Source: Pseudomonas sp. NKUCC02_KPG
GTDB lineage: Bacteria > Pseudomonadota > Gammaproteobacteria > Pseudomonadales > Pseudomonadaceae
Assembly: GCF_019345465.1 (NCBI RefSeq)
Contig: NZ_JAHKRC010000008.1
Location: forward strand, 178,548 to 242,547
Length of the DNA stretch: 64,000 nucleotides
Reading direction: 5' to 3'
The position numbers and the translations under genes were made by a program. The notes under the pieces were generated by a model. That model saw only the letters and a program-made list of their open reading frames with translations, did not search any database and was not told the origin of the DNA. Below are positions 26,762-36,300 of the stretch, piece after piece (positions within the stretch are counted from its first letter, which is position 1; the number at the start of each line of letters is the position of its first letter).

Positions 26762-27877
26762 ATGAATATCGAGTCGCCCCTCAGTGCGTATCAACAGGCC
26801 ATCGAGCTGCAGGGGTTTGTCCATGACCCTGCCCAGTGGGTTGCAGTCCAAGCGCTGCAACGCTGCCATGAGACCCTGCACTCAGGGGCGCAGCCGGTTA
26901 ATGGCGTGTATCTGTGGGGGCCGGTGGGGCGGGGTAAAACCTGGTTGATGGATCGTTTCTACCAAAGCCTGCAGGTGCCGGCCCGGCGCCAGCATTTCCA
27001 TCATTTCATGCAATGGGTGCATCAGCGCCTGTTCCAGCTGACCGGGACCGCAGATCCGCTCAAAGCCTTGGCCAAAGGCCTGGGTGCGGAAGTGAAAGTG
27101 CTGTGTTTTGACGAACTGTTCGTCAATGACATTGCCGATGCGATCATCCTTGGGCGCTTGTTTCAGGTCATGTTCGACGAAGGCGTGGTGCTGGTCTGCA
27201 CCTCTAACCAGCCACCTGAAGACCTCTACGGTCATGGTTTCAACCGGGATCGCTTTGCACCCGGGATCACTGCCATTCTCAAGCATATGGACGTCGTTTC
27301 GGTGAACGGGATTGAGGACCATCGCCTGCACCCCGGCATTGCTCATCAACGTTATTGGGTGACTGATACGGGGCAGCCGAGTGCGATTGAACCGGTGTTC
27401 AAGGAGTTGACCCAAGGGCAGGCGGTGTCAGGCCAGCCCATTGCCGTGGGCCATCGTTCGTTGAATGTGGTGCAGGCCAGCGATGCAGTGTTGTGGTGCA
27501 ACTTTCACGAACTGTGCGAACAGCCGCTGGCCGCTACGGAGTTCATGGAAATCTGTGACCGTTACAAGGTGATGTTGCTCAGCGGCGTGCCCTGCCTGAG
27601 TGCCGAACAGCGCGAGGGCAAAATTGCCCGAGGTACGGAAGACGGCGCGGTGAAAGTCGAGGCCGGTGATCGTGAACTGCCGCAGTTGTCCAAATACGAT
27701 GACAGCGTGCGACGTTTCATTGCGCTGATCGACGAGTGCTACGACCGAAAAGTACCTGTGTGCATCGAAGCCCAAGTGCCGATGGATCAGCTCTACACCC
27801 AGGGTTATCTGGAGTTCGCCTTTCGCCGGACCTTGAGCCGGCTGCAGGAAATGCAATTGCAGCGGTTTGGTCTCTAA
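26762..27877 (+). CDS. zapE: ZapE/AFG1-family division-associated ATPase
   Basis: A 371-residue AFG1-like ATPase. Walker A is GPVGRGKTWLMDRF, Walker B is VLCFDELFVND, and the sensor region has CTSNQPPEDLYG. ZapE in E. coli acts on FtsZ rings under stress. The start MNIESPLSAYQQAIE at 26762 fits the family; the frame extends 25 codons upstream without support. It converges with the efflux operon. Confidence 0.9.
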   Translation: MNIESPLSAYQQAIELQGFVHDPAQWVAVQALQRCHETLHSGAQPVNGVYLWGPVGRGKTWLMDRFYQSLQVPARRQHFHHFMQWVHQRLFQLTGTADPLKALAKGLGAEVKVLCFDELFVNDIADAIILGRLFQVMFDEGVVLVCTSNQPPEDLYGHGFNRDRFAPGITAILKHMDVVSVNGIEDHRLHPGIAHQRYWVTDTGQPSAIEPVFKELTQGQAVSGQPIAVGHRSLNVVQASDAVLWCNFHELCEQPLAATEFMEICDRYKVMLLSGVPCLSAEQREGKIARGTEDGAVKVEAGDRELPQLSKYDDSVRRFIALIDECYDRKVPVCIEAQVPMDQLYTQGYLEFAFRRTLSRLQEMQLQRFGL

Positions 27878-27903
27878 ACACCCTCTGCTACGGGTGCAGT
27901 TGT

Positions 27904-29319
27904 TTATGGGTGCCCGTGGTCCAGTGCAGTAGCGCCCCAGCCGCCCCCCATTGCCTTGTACAACGCAATACTGGCTTGCAGCCTCGCCAGGCGCAGCTGT
28001 ACGTGCTGGTCCTGGGCCTGATACAGCGTGCGCTGGGTTTCCAGCACCGTCAGCAGCATCTCGGCACCGGCCCTGTAGCGGTTTTGCGCGATATCGAAGG
28101 CCAGTTGCGCCTGCTTGAGCTCTTCATCCTGCCATTGACGTTGCTGGTCCAGGCCGCTGGCGCTGTTGAGGGCTTTTTCGACGTCGGCAAAAGCGCTGAT
28201 GATGCTTGCCCGATAGGTTTGCAGCAGTTCTTGCTGGCGGGCGGTGGCTTTGTCGCGTTCGGCGCCGAGACGGCCATTGTTGAAAATCGGCGCCGCCAGC
28301 CCGGCGGTGAGGGTGTAGAACGGGCTGCGCAGGATATCGCTGAATCGATCTGCCCCCGAGCCCAGGCTGGCGCTCAGGGTCAGACTGGGCAACATGGCGG
28401 CGCGGGCGACAGTGATATCGGCCCGGGCGGCGACAAGCCTGGCTTCGGCGCTTGCGATATCAGGGCGTCGATTCAGTAACTCACTGGGCAGCCCGGCGCC
28501 AATGGCAGGCCAATGCAGACTTGCGAAAGGCGTATTGCCCACTCTCAGGTTCTGAACGGGCTGGCCGAGCAGGACGGCGAGGGTGATCCGGGCCTCTCGG
28601 GCCTGTTGCTCCACCCGCGGGACCTGGCGTTGCTGACTGGCAACCAGGCTTTGTTGCTGGGCCAGTTCCAGGGCTGTTGCTGAACCTGCGTGATGACGGG
28701 TCTGTACGACCTGCAGCACGCTTTGCGCATTGGCCAGATTGAGTCGGGCAATGCGCAGTTGTTCATCAAGTGCCAGGGTCTGGACGTAACTGTTGGCGAC
28801 GCCGCTGAGCAGCGTCAGCTCAACGGTGTCCCGATCAAATTCACTGGCCTTGAGTGCCTGCAGCGCGCTGTCGTGGGCCGCTGCCTTGCCACCCCAGAAA
28901 TCGACCTCATAACTGGCGCTCAGGCGGGCATCGAAATAGTCCACCGCCGTGTTGTTGTCACCGGTATCCAGCTGGCTGTAGCCGCTGCCGCGCAGCAGTT
29001 TTTCACGATTGGCGGTGCTGCCCACTTTTACCTCGGGCAGCAACGGTGCTCCGGCAATCACGGCAGAGGCCCGGGCTTGCTGTACCCGCGCCATTGCCGC
29101 GGCCAAGTCGTAGCTGGCAAGCCGCGCCTGGTTGATCAGATGATCCAGGTCGGAGCTGCCAAACTGTTGCCACCATTGTAGATTGACCTGATGGCGGGTC
29201 TGGACCTGTGCCGACTGCCAGGTTGCTGGCGCGATGACGTCGTTGTGGTCGTCAGGCGGGGAATGGCTGCATGCGCTCAGTAGCAGGCACAGGGTCAACA
29301 GGCTCAAGGACGGCTTCAT
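27904..29319 (-). CDS. Outer-membrane efflux lipoprotein (OpmQ/NodT type)
   Basis: A 471-residue TolC-family outer-membrane factor with lipoprotein signal MKPSLSLLTLCLLLSAC. Helical repeats of the OEP family show RPDIASAEARLVAARADI and the terminal AQDQHVQLRLARLQASIALYKAMGGGW. It follows a MacB-type gene by seven bases and completes a tripartite pump. Starting at ATG 29319 gives a canonical lipobox; a GTG at 29334 overlaps the macB-like stop and is the alternative. Order adaptor-ATPase-OMF matches pvdR-pvdT-opmQ. Confidence 0.87.
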   Translation of the reverse strand: MKPSLSLLTLCLLLSACSHSPPDDHNDVIAPATWQSAQVQTRHQVNLQWWQQFGSSDLDHLINQARLASYDLAAAMARVQQARASAVIAGAPLLPEVKVGSTANREKLLRGSGYSQLDTGDNNTAVDYFDARLSASYEVDFWGGKAAAHDSALQALKASEFDRDTVELTLLSGVANSYVQTLALDEQLRIARLNLANAQSVLQVVQTRHHAGSATALELAQQQSLVASQQRQVPRVEQQAREARITLAVLLGQPVQNLRVGNTPFASLHWPAIGAGLPSELLNRRPDIASAEARLVAARADITVARAAMLPSLTLSASLGSGADRFSDILRSPFYTLTAGLAAPIFNNGRLGAERDKATARQQELLQTYRASIISAFADVEKALNSASGLDQQRQWQDEELKQAQLAFDIAQNRYRAGAEMLLTVLETQRTLYQAQDQHVQLRLARLQASIALYKAMGGGWGATALDHGHP

Positions 29320-29326
29320 CGATAGA

Positions 29327-31297
29327 TCATTCACTGGTTAGGGCCGTGACCGGGTCGAGCCGGGCAGCTTTGCGGGCCGGCATAAAGCCGAATATGACGC
29401 CGGTTACCAGCGCGCAACCAAAGGCGCCGAGGACTGCGGCCAGGGAGAACGCAACGGCAACATCGCACAGCAACAGCACCCCGCCGACCATAAAGGCCAG
29501 GGTGATGCCGGCGACGCCGCCAACCACCGACAGCATCAGGGCCTCGGTCAAAAACTGGCGCAGAATGTCCCGCTGACGAGCGCCGGTGGCCATGCGGATG
29601 CCGATTTCGCGGGTGCGCTCGCGCACGGTCATCAGCATGATGTTCATCACCCCGATGCCACCTACCAGCAGCGAGATGGCGGCAATCGAACCGAGCATCA
29701 GCGACAGGGTGTTACGGGTTTTGGCTTCGGCCTGGATCATCGCCGCGTTGTTGGTGATTTCGAAGTCCCGTGTACCGTGGTGCAGCTTGAGCATCAGTTG
29801 CTCAATGGCCTTTTCGGTTTGCTGGACCCTGCTGGCATCCGCAGCCGCGATGACCACGTATTCCGGATTGTGGCTACCGAACAGGCGCACGCTGGCAGCG
29901 GAGTAGGGCACCACGATGCGCGTGTCGCTGTCCGAGTCACCGGAGCTGGCGCCTTTTTCGGCCAGGACGCCGACCACGCGAAACGGCACGTTTTCCAGCA
30001 GGATGTACTGGCCGATCGGGTTGGGCACATCCTTGAGGACTTTATCGCGCACCTTCTTGCCAATCACCGCCACGGCGGCCGCGGCGTTTTCGTCGGCCTG
30101 GGTGAAGAAGCTGCCTTGCACCACCGGCCAATTGAAGATGGCCGAGAAGTCGATGCCGTTGCCGCCGGTGTACATCGTGTGGTCGACATTGCCGAAACGC
30201 ACGCCGATTTCGGCGCCATTGACCGGCATGATCATCTTGACCTGGGGCAAGGTCGACAGGGCCGCCACGTCATTGAGGGTGATGATGCCCAGCGGTGCCC
30301 TTGGTCTGGGTGGCATGCCGCTGAGGTAAATAATGTTTGAGCCAAAGGCGCCCATTTCGGCCATCACCTGGCGCTTGCTGCCTTCACCCACCGCCAGCAT
30401 GACCACGACAGAAGCCACCCCGATGACGATGCCGAGCAGCGTCAGTGCGGTGCGGAAACGGTTGATCCACATCACCCGCCAGGCGGCATGAACCGCATCG
30501 ACCAGCTCGCCTTTCCAGGCGCCCCGCGCTTCGCTGCCTTCGCTCAGGCGCTTGCGCAGGTCGATGGCCTGCAAGGCGTCGGGGTTGTCGGTTGTGGGGG
30601 GTTGCTTGCCGTTGGCACTGTCGCTGATCACTTCACCATCGCGCACCTCGATGATCCGGTTGGCCCGTGCTGCCACTTCACGATCATGGGTGATCAGGAT
30701 GACGACGTGCCCCTGGCTCGCCAGTTCGTCGAGCAAGGTCATGACCTCGGCACCGCTGTGGCTGTCGAGGGCGCCGGTGGGTTCGTCGGCGAGAATGATA
30801 TGCCCGCCGTTCATCAAGGCACGCGCGATGGACACCCGCTGTTGCTGGCCTCCGGACAATTGGTGCGGGCGATTGGCAGTGCGCTCGGCCAGCCCCAGGC
30901 GATTGAGCAGGGCGGCGGCGCGTGCATGGCGTTCAGCGGCCGGGGTGCCAGCATAGATGGCCGGCATTTCGACGTTCTCCTGGGCCGAGGCCGAGGGAAT
31001 CAAGTGGTAGCCCTGGAACACGAAACCAAAGGCTTCGCGGCGCAGCCAGGCCAGTTCGTCACTGTCGAGGTGGGCGACGTCTTCGCCAGCAAACAGATAG
31101 CGGCCTGACGTTGGGCGGTCGAGGCAGCCAAGGATGTTCATCAGGGTTGACTTGCCCGAGCCCGAAGCGCCGACGATGGCGACAAATTCCCCGGCATGAA
31201 TCGACAGGCTGATGCCCTTGAGCACGTGAACTTCTGGAGTATCGATGCCGCCGTAGACCTTGCGAATAGCCTGCAGGTCGATCAAGGGAGTGGGCAT
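29327..31297 (-). CDS. MacB/PvdT-type ABC exporter (ATPase fused to permease)
   Basis: A 656-residue fusion. The N-terminal ATPase has Walker [13 protein letters not shown], signature [15 protein letters not shown] and Walker [10 protein letters not shown]. The C-terminal part has a first membrane helix at about residue 285, a periplasmic MacB domain, and three helices at the end. With its adaptor and OMF it exports substrate from periplasm to medium; in PvdRT-OpmQ this is pyoverdine. No pyoverdine synthesis gene is in the window, so a general MacAB role (peptides, macrolides) is equally possible. Confidence 0.9.
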   Translation of the reverse strand: MPTPLIDLQAIRKVYGGIDTPEVHVLKGISLSIHAGEFVAIVGASGSGKSTLMNILGCLDRPTSGRYLFAGEDVAHLDSDELAWLRREAFGFVFQGYHLIPSASAQENVEMPAIYAGTPAAERHARAAALLNRLGLAERTANRPHQLSGGQQQRVSIARALMNGGHIILADEPTGALDSHSGAEVMTLLDELASQGHVVILITHDREVAARANRIIEVRDGEVISDSANGKQPPTTDNPDALQAIDLRKRLSEGSEARGAWKGELVDAVHAAWRVMWINRFRTALTLLGIVIGVASVVVMLAVGEGSKRQVMAEMGAFGSNIIYLSGMPPRPRAPLGIITLNDVAALSTLPQVKMIMPVNGAEIGVRFGNVDHTMYTGGNGIDFSAIFNWPVVQGSFFTQADENAAAAVAVIGKKVRDKVLKDVPNPIGQYILLENVPFRVVGVLAEKGASSGDSDSDTRIVVPYSAASVRLFGSHNPEYVVIAAADASRVQQTEKAIEQLMLKLHHGTRDFEITNNAAMIQAEAKTRNTLSLMLGSIAAISLLVGGIGVMNIMLMTVRERTREIGIRMATGARQRDILRQFLTEALMLSVVGGVAGITLAFMVGGVLLLCDVAVAFSLAAVLGAFGCALVTGVIFGFMPARKAARLDPVTALTSE

Positions 31298-32464
31298 TTA
31301 ACCTCCGCTGCCGGTAGCGGGGCCGATCAGCAGGTGATCGCCTTCATTCAAGCCGTCGATGATCTCGAGGCGTAGACGGTCGCTGATGCCGGTGCGGATC
31401 TCGCGGGGCTCGACCTTGCCGTTTTCAGTCACGACGTAGGCGGTCTGGCGGTTGTCCTGCGTGGTGCCCTGCAGCGCGATGATCGGGGCCAGCAGTACGT
31501 CCCGGGCCTGGTCGGCGACGAAGAATACCTGGGTGGTCATCTCGGGCATCAGTGCCTGATCGGTGTTGTCGACATCCAGCAGCACGGTGTACAGCACAAC
31601 CCGGGCGCTGCCGCTTTTGCTGGCGGGGCTGCCGCCGCCCTGACTGGTCTCGTTGAGGGGTTTGGGCGGTACGGGCAGGACTTGGCGCACCGTGCTGTTC
31701 CAGCGCCTGTTGCCGCCACTCAAAGTCGTGAACCAGGCGTGCATGCCGGGTTTGACATGGCCGATATCAGCTTCCGACACTTCGGCCCACACCGTCATGG
31801 GCGAGAGTTTGGCAATGCGCAGAATCAGCGGCGTTTGCTGTTGGGCATTGAGGGTCTGACCCTCGCGGGCATCCAGTGCTACCACGGTGCCGGACATGGG
31901 CGCATAGATGCGGGTGTAACCCAGCTCGGCCTCATCACTGCGCAAACTGGCCCTGGCCTGATTGATCTGGGCCTCGAACATGTTGATCCGGGCCTGGGTG
32001 GTTCGTACTTCAGCCCGTGCGGCCTGAACGTCCTCTTCCCGGGTGGCGCCGCCTTTGGCCAGATGTTGCTGGCGCTGGAACTTCTGTTTTGCCAGGTCAT
32101 GCAGGGCACGTTGCTCCTGCAACTGGGCCTTGAGGTTTTCAATGGCAAAGCGGCTGGCATCGAGCTTGGCGGTCTGGGTGGAGGGGTCGATTTCGACCAG
32201 CAGCTGGCCTTCTTTGACTTCAGTGCCGACGTCCACGTGAATGTTTTGAATTTGCCCTGATGCCTGCGCGCCCACATCGACGTATTGCCGGGGCTGCAGA
32301 GTGCCCAGTGCGGTCACGCTGCTTTCGATATCGCCCCGGGTGACGGGCACGGTGTCATACGCGTCCCGTCCCGGGCTCAGTAATAGCCAGACTAAAACGG
32401 CTGCGACCAGTAATAAACACAGGGTGACAAGCAGCGCACGGCGGGTCTGTCGAGGGCGTTTCAT
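31298..32464 (-). CDS. MacA/PvdR-type periplasmic adaptor
   Basis: A 388-residue membrane-fusion protein. An N-terminal anchor (RRALLVTLCLLLVAAVLVWLL) is followed by a barrel/lipoyl segment (VGAQASGQIQNIHVDVGTEV), a long coiled coil at about residues 95-175 and the closing DGLNEGDHLLIGPATG. It abuts the MacB-like gene directly, starting the three-gene operon. A divergent ECF sigma gene lies 270 bp away, as pvd/fpv genes often do. Confidence 0.9.
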   Translation of the reverse strand: MKRPRQTRRALLVTLCLLLVAAVLVWLLLSPGRDAYDTVPVTRGDIESSVTALGTLQPRQYVDVGAQASGQIQNIHVDVGTEVKEGQLLVEIDPSTQTAKLDASRFAIENLKAQLQEQRALHDLAKQKFQRQQHLAKGGATREEDVQAARAEVRTTQARINMFEAQINQARASLRSDEAELGYTRIYAPMSGTVVALDAREGQTLNAQQQTPLILRIAKLSPMTVWAEVSEADIGHVKPGMHAWFTTLSGGNRRWNSTVRQVLPVPPKPLNETSQGGGSPASKSGSARVVLYTVLLDVDNTDQALMPEMTTQVFFVADQARDVLLAPIIALQGTTQDNRQTAYVVTENGKVEPREIRTGISDRLRLEIIDGLNEGDHLLIGPATGSGG

Positions 32465-32651
32465 GGGGGGATCCAGCCAGTGAAAATCGGCCCGTCGTCA
32501 TGCCTGAAGGGGCTAGGCAAACGCTGTCGCCCTGGCAACAGATACGGGGAGCTGTTGAGTAAACGAATGATTTGGCGGGGGATTTAGGTATTGGATGATG
32601 CGTCTGTTACTGGATGTTTCGACAATGTTTAAGCGTGCGGGGTTTAAATCT

Positions 32652-32668
32652 ATATGAGAATTACTATA
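32652..32668. promoter_or_regulatory. Candidate Fur box upstream of ECF sigma gene
   Basis: ATATGAGAATTACTATA matches the Fur consensus at most positions and shares the 10-mer ATGAGAATTA (32654-32663) with the box in front of the TonB receptor gene. It lies about 70-80 bp before the sigma start and 190 bp from the efflux operon start. The rest of the 32465-32734 gap shows no further feature. Confidence 0.5.
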
Positions 32669-32734
32669 AATTACATCCGCAAAAATGCCATCATCACGCC
32701 GCTATCCCATTAGATCTGTTTCTGCGCTCATGGA

Positions 32735-33247
32735 GTGTTGCCGCTGCCGTCGCGGCCTGGAGTCCTGTTGGAAAACTACTATCGAGAACTGGTGGGTTTT
32801 TTGAGTGCCAGGCTGGGTAATGCCCAGGCGGCCGAAGATGTGGTGCATGACGCTTATGTGCGGGTGCTGGAACGTACACGGGGCGAGCCGATAGAGCAGC
32901 CCCGTGCCTTTCTGTACCGCACGGCACTCAACCTGGTGATTGATGGCCATCGACGCAGCACCTTGCGCCAGTCCGAGCCGCTGGAAGTGCTCGATGGTGA
33001 GGAACGTTTTTTCAGCCCCTCACCCCAGGTACTGCTGGATCAGGGCCAGCGGCTGGACATGATCCAGAAGGCGCTCGCCGAGCTGCCTGCAGCGTGTCGC
33101 GAGTGTTTTTTGCTGCGCAAGATCGAAGGCTTGTCACACCCCGAAATTGCCGAGCGCCTCGGCGTATCGCGCAGCGTGGTGGAGAAGCACATCGTCAACG
33201 CCATGAAGCATTGCCGGGTTCGAATCCGGCAGTGGGACAACGCCTGA
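32735..33247 (+). CDS. ECF sigma factor of the FecI/FpvI type
   Basis: About 170 residues. Region 2 reads YYRELVGFLSARLGNAQAAEDVVHDAYVRVLER; region 4 reads LPAACRECFLLRKIEGLSHPEIAERLGVSRSVVEKHIVNAM, both typical of iron-uptake sigma factors. No ATG is available in frame; a GTG at 32735 is used here, but a start a few codons later is possible, since conserved sequence begins at LLENYYREL. The expected FecR/FpvR partner is not downstream. Divergence from a pvdR-like gene recalls the fpvI-pvdRT neighbourhood of P. aeruginosa. Confidence 0.85.
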   Translation: MLPLPSRPGVLLENYYRELVGFLSARLGNAQAAEDVVHDAYVRVLERTRGEPIEQPRAFLYRTALNLVIDGHRRSTLRQSEPLEVLDGEERFFSPSPQVLLDQGQRLDMIQKALAELPAACRECFLLRKIEGLSHPEIAERLGVSRSVVEKHIVNAMKHCRVRIRQWDNA

Positions 33248-33336
33248 ATCGTCCGTTTTTGGGCTTAGATAAGTAACACTCCTGCGCCAATCCCCGCTGT
33301 TTTACTGGGTGCTCTTTTCATTAGAAAGTGAGCGCC

Positions 33337-36300
33337 ATGACTGACTCCCAAACGCCTTCTGCCGCACCTCCCCGCCCAGACTTGCCCAGTACCTTGACTC
33401 GCCGCGAGCGGTTCGTGATCGAATTGAGCCGCGCGATTGAGGAGGCTGCGTACCCCAGCGAACTGCTTAATCGATTACAGGCTGCAGTGACCGTGAACCA
33501 GCATGCGTTGGGCGAGGTACAGGCTTTGTTCAGTGCGGCGCCGACTCTGTATCAGGTGGTGCATGGCCAGGTGCTCCAGGCTCTGGGGGTCGACCCCGAT
33601 AACCTGTCATGGACCAGCGCGCTGCGGCCTGATGCGCCGGTCACGTTGACCTTGACTCAAGTTGCGGTCGAGAGCCTGCGCGACGATTTTGCCGAGGCTG
33701 ATCTCAATCAGCGAGTCAGTCTGGTCGGTGATGAAGGCACTACGGGCCAGCCAGTTATGCTCATCCCCGAGCAGGTATTGAACCAGCTGAATTCACTGAA
33801 TTTGAAAGGCCGCTACAACAAGGCTGTGCGCGATTACTGGCAGGGCATTGCCCAAGGTCAAAGCGTTAGTTGTTGCGAGTATGTGGGTGTGTTGCGCCGC
33901 CAGCTGATTAAAACCCGGGCGCTGCTGGCTCATGCTGCGGGGCAATTGAGCAATGATGGCCTTGGCATGTGGTTGCAGGTGGTGGATGCCCCGACTGATC
34001 AGCAACGCCTGGAGGCAGGGGGGGAATCTGGCGATCTGCAGGTCAGTGACATCGCCTGGGCCAATGGTCATGGAAATGGTAACGGGGTGCTGTTCAAAGG
34101 GGCGTTTGTGATCCACGGGCGTGACGCCGGGCAAAACGCCCGCGAGCTATTGTTTGTGCCGGGTATGGATACCGAACTGTTTGAGTTCTCTTCGCGTACG
34201 GAGTTACTGGCACAGATGGTGCGCTGGATCGACAGCGATGCGGGGCCAGGCTGGTTGTTATGGCAACTGTTGCCCTATCACAGCCGTTCGGTGCTGTATG
34301 AGTCGGGTAACAGACGGCCATTGGCCGACCTCGCTTATCGCGCGGTAGCGGACAATATTTTTGAGCACAGCGCCACGGCCAGTGTGTACACACAACACGC
34401 CAATGAGTTGCTTTGCGCCGTTATGGTCAGCCCGGCGCTGGTAACCGGCGAAGCGACCCTGGAACCGATTGATGCCAGTGGTGTGGCCTTGAGTTATGCG
34501 CAAACCACCGAGCAATGGCGCCTGGAGGTGGCAGGCAAAGGTTTGTCGTCAGAGTTGAGTGCCGTGGTGACGGAGTTTATCCGCCGTGACGCACGCTGGC
34601 ATGAGCAGGATATTTCTTTTGGCAGCCTGGCACCTGAGCTGGCATTGCGTATTCGCAAGGAAAAAATCGAACTGCACGAACACAGCATTTTGCAGATGTT
34701 GAAACAGGGGCTGGTGGGTCAAGACATTCCGCAGTTCAATGATTTTTTGACCCACCAACAAGCCTTGAACAACGAGCGCGAATGGTCGTTGGCCTGTTTG
34801 AAGGAATTGGCCAGCGAGGCAAATCTTGAAAATGCCGACGTGTTGACGCTTGATGGCGGGCAGGGTTCGCCCCAGAGCCGGTTGATCACCAGTCGCAATC
34901 TGGCACTGCTGCTTGAAGGCCAGTTGCAAGTGTTGCAAAAGCAACTGACCGCTGCGGATTTTGCCTTGCTGACCCAGGCGCTGAAACTCAATCTCGCAGG
35001 CCATGACACCGCCACCGAGTTGCGTCTGGTGGCCATTGCACTGGGTACTGAACAACTGTCCTACCCCTTGGTCGGCTGCTTTGTGATCACTTCGCGCCAA
35101 GGGTTGCTCACGCCATCGCTTCAAGCGTCGACCTTGCTGTTTGTACCCGGTCAGGACGGTGGTTTGCTCAGATTCGATTCATTGGCGCAGTTGCGCGAGC
35201 ACGTGGGTAAAACTCTGTCCCGCCGTGCTGACTGTTCGCTGTGGCTGACAGTGGCGCTGGAGGAGCAGGCGCCAGCGCGGGCCTGGGTCGGCGCGGTGCC
35301 TTTGCGCTCGCAGGTTGAACTGCAATTGAGCGAAATTACCCTCGGAATTGTCGAGTACAGCGTCAAAGCGCAAATCAAGGCCCACAAGAAAACCCTGCAG
35401 GCCATCAACAAGTTCTTGCTGGTGATTATCGGCGCAGATCGGCAGACCGCGCTGCGCCTGCTGGCTCAGACCAGTGCGATGCAATTGCAAGTGCCCGGGC
35501 ATGCGGCCCGTGAGGTGGCACTTGCTCATGTGGTGATGCAGCGCCAGGCCATGGCACTCCAGCAGCGGCTTGGGCCCTGGTTACTGGCAGCGCCCAATGA
35601 GGTCCAGGCTGACTATGCGCGGCGGTCCAGGCAGATCAACGAAAATCAGCTGGCGGTTGAAGAGTATTTGTCCAGGCGCTTGCCTTCTGTCACGGAGTTC
35701 GCCACGCAAAAATTGCGTGAACAGTTCAAGCACGATGGTTTTGAGGAGGATCTGGACCCGCTTGAGGATATGTTCAGCATCCCGGATCAGGTGGAGGTCA
35801 TCAAGACCCTGGGCACTCCCAATTTGCCTACCCCCACCAACGTCGTGCCGAGCGTCGAGCTGGCGCAACGGCCTCTGGGGATGCGCACCTACAACCTGGT
35901 GCAGCTGGCCCTGGAGAACTTCGACCCGGACGACCCGCAGATAGCACTGCGCCTCAAGTATTTGCAGGTGTTGAAACCCGAGTGGAGCTCGCGCCTGACC
36001 GTTGAATACCTGAGCCGGATCATGCCTGCTCTGGATATCGGAGGTGCCTACGAGCAGCAGATCAATCTGGCGTTTTATGGCCGGGCGGTGATTGAGCAAA
36101 ACCATTTCTTGCAAGCGCCGGGCAGCGACGTGCAGATTCAGCTCATGGCCCGGCCGTACCGGCAGACACTGGAGATGGTGCTATGGCAGGCCCGACTTCA
36201 GGGCATGGATGCAACCGCCCAGGCGCTGTTCGCTCACACCATCAGGGCGCGAACGTCAGCGGATCTTAAAGTCGCGGGGATGGACATCAGCGTTGGCCAT

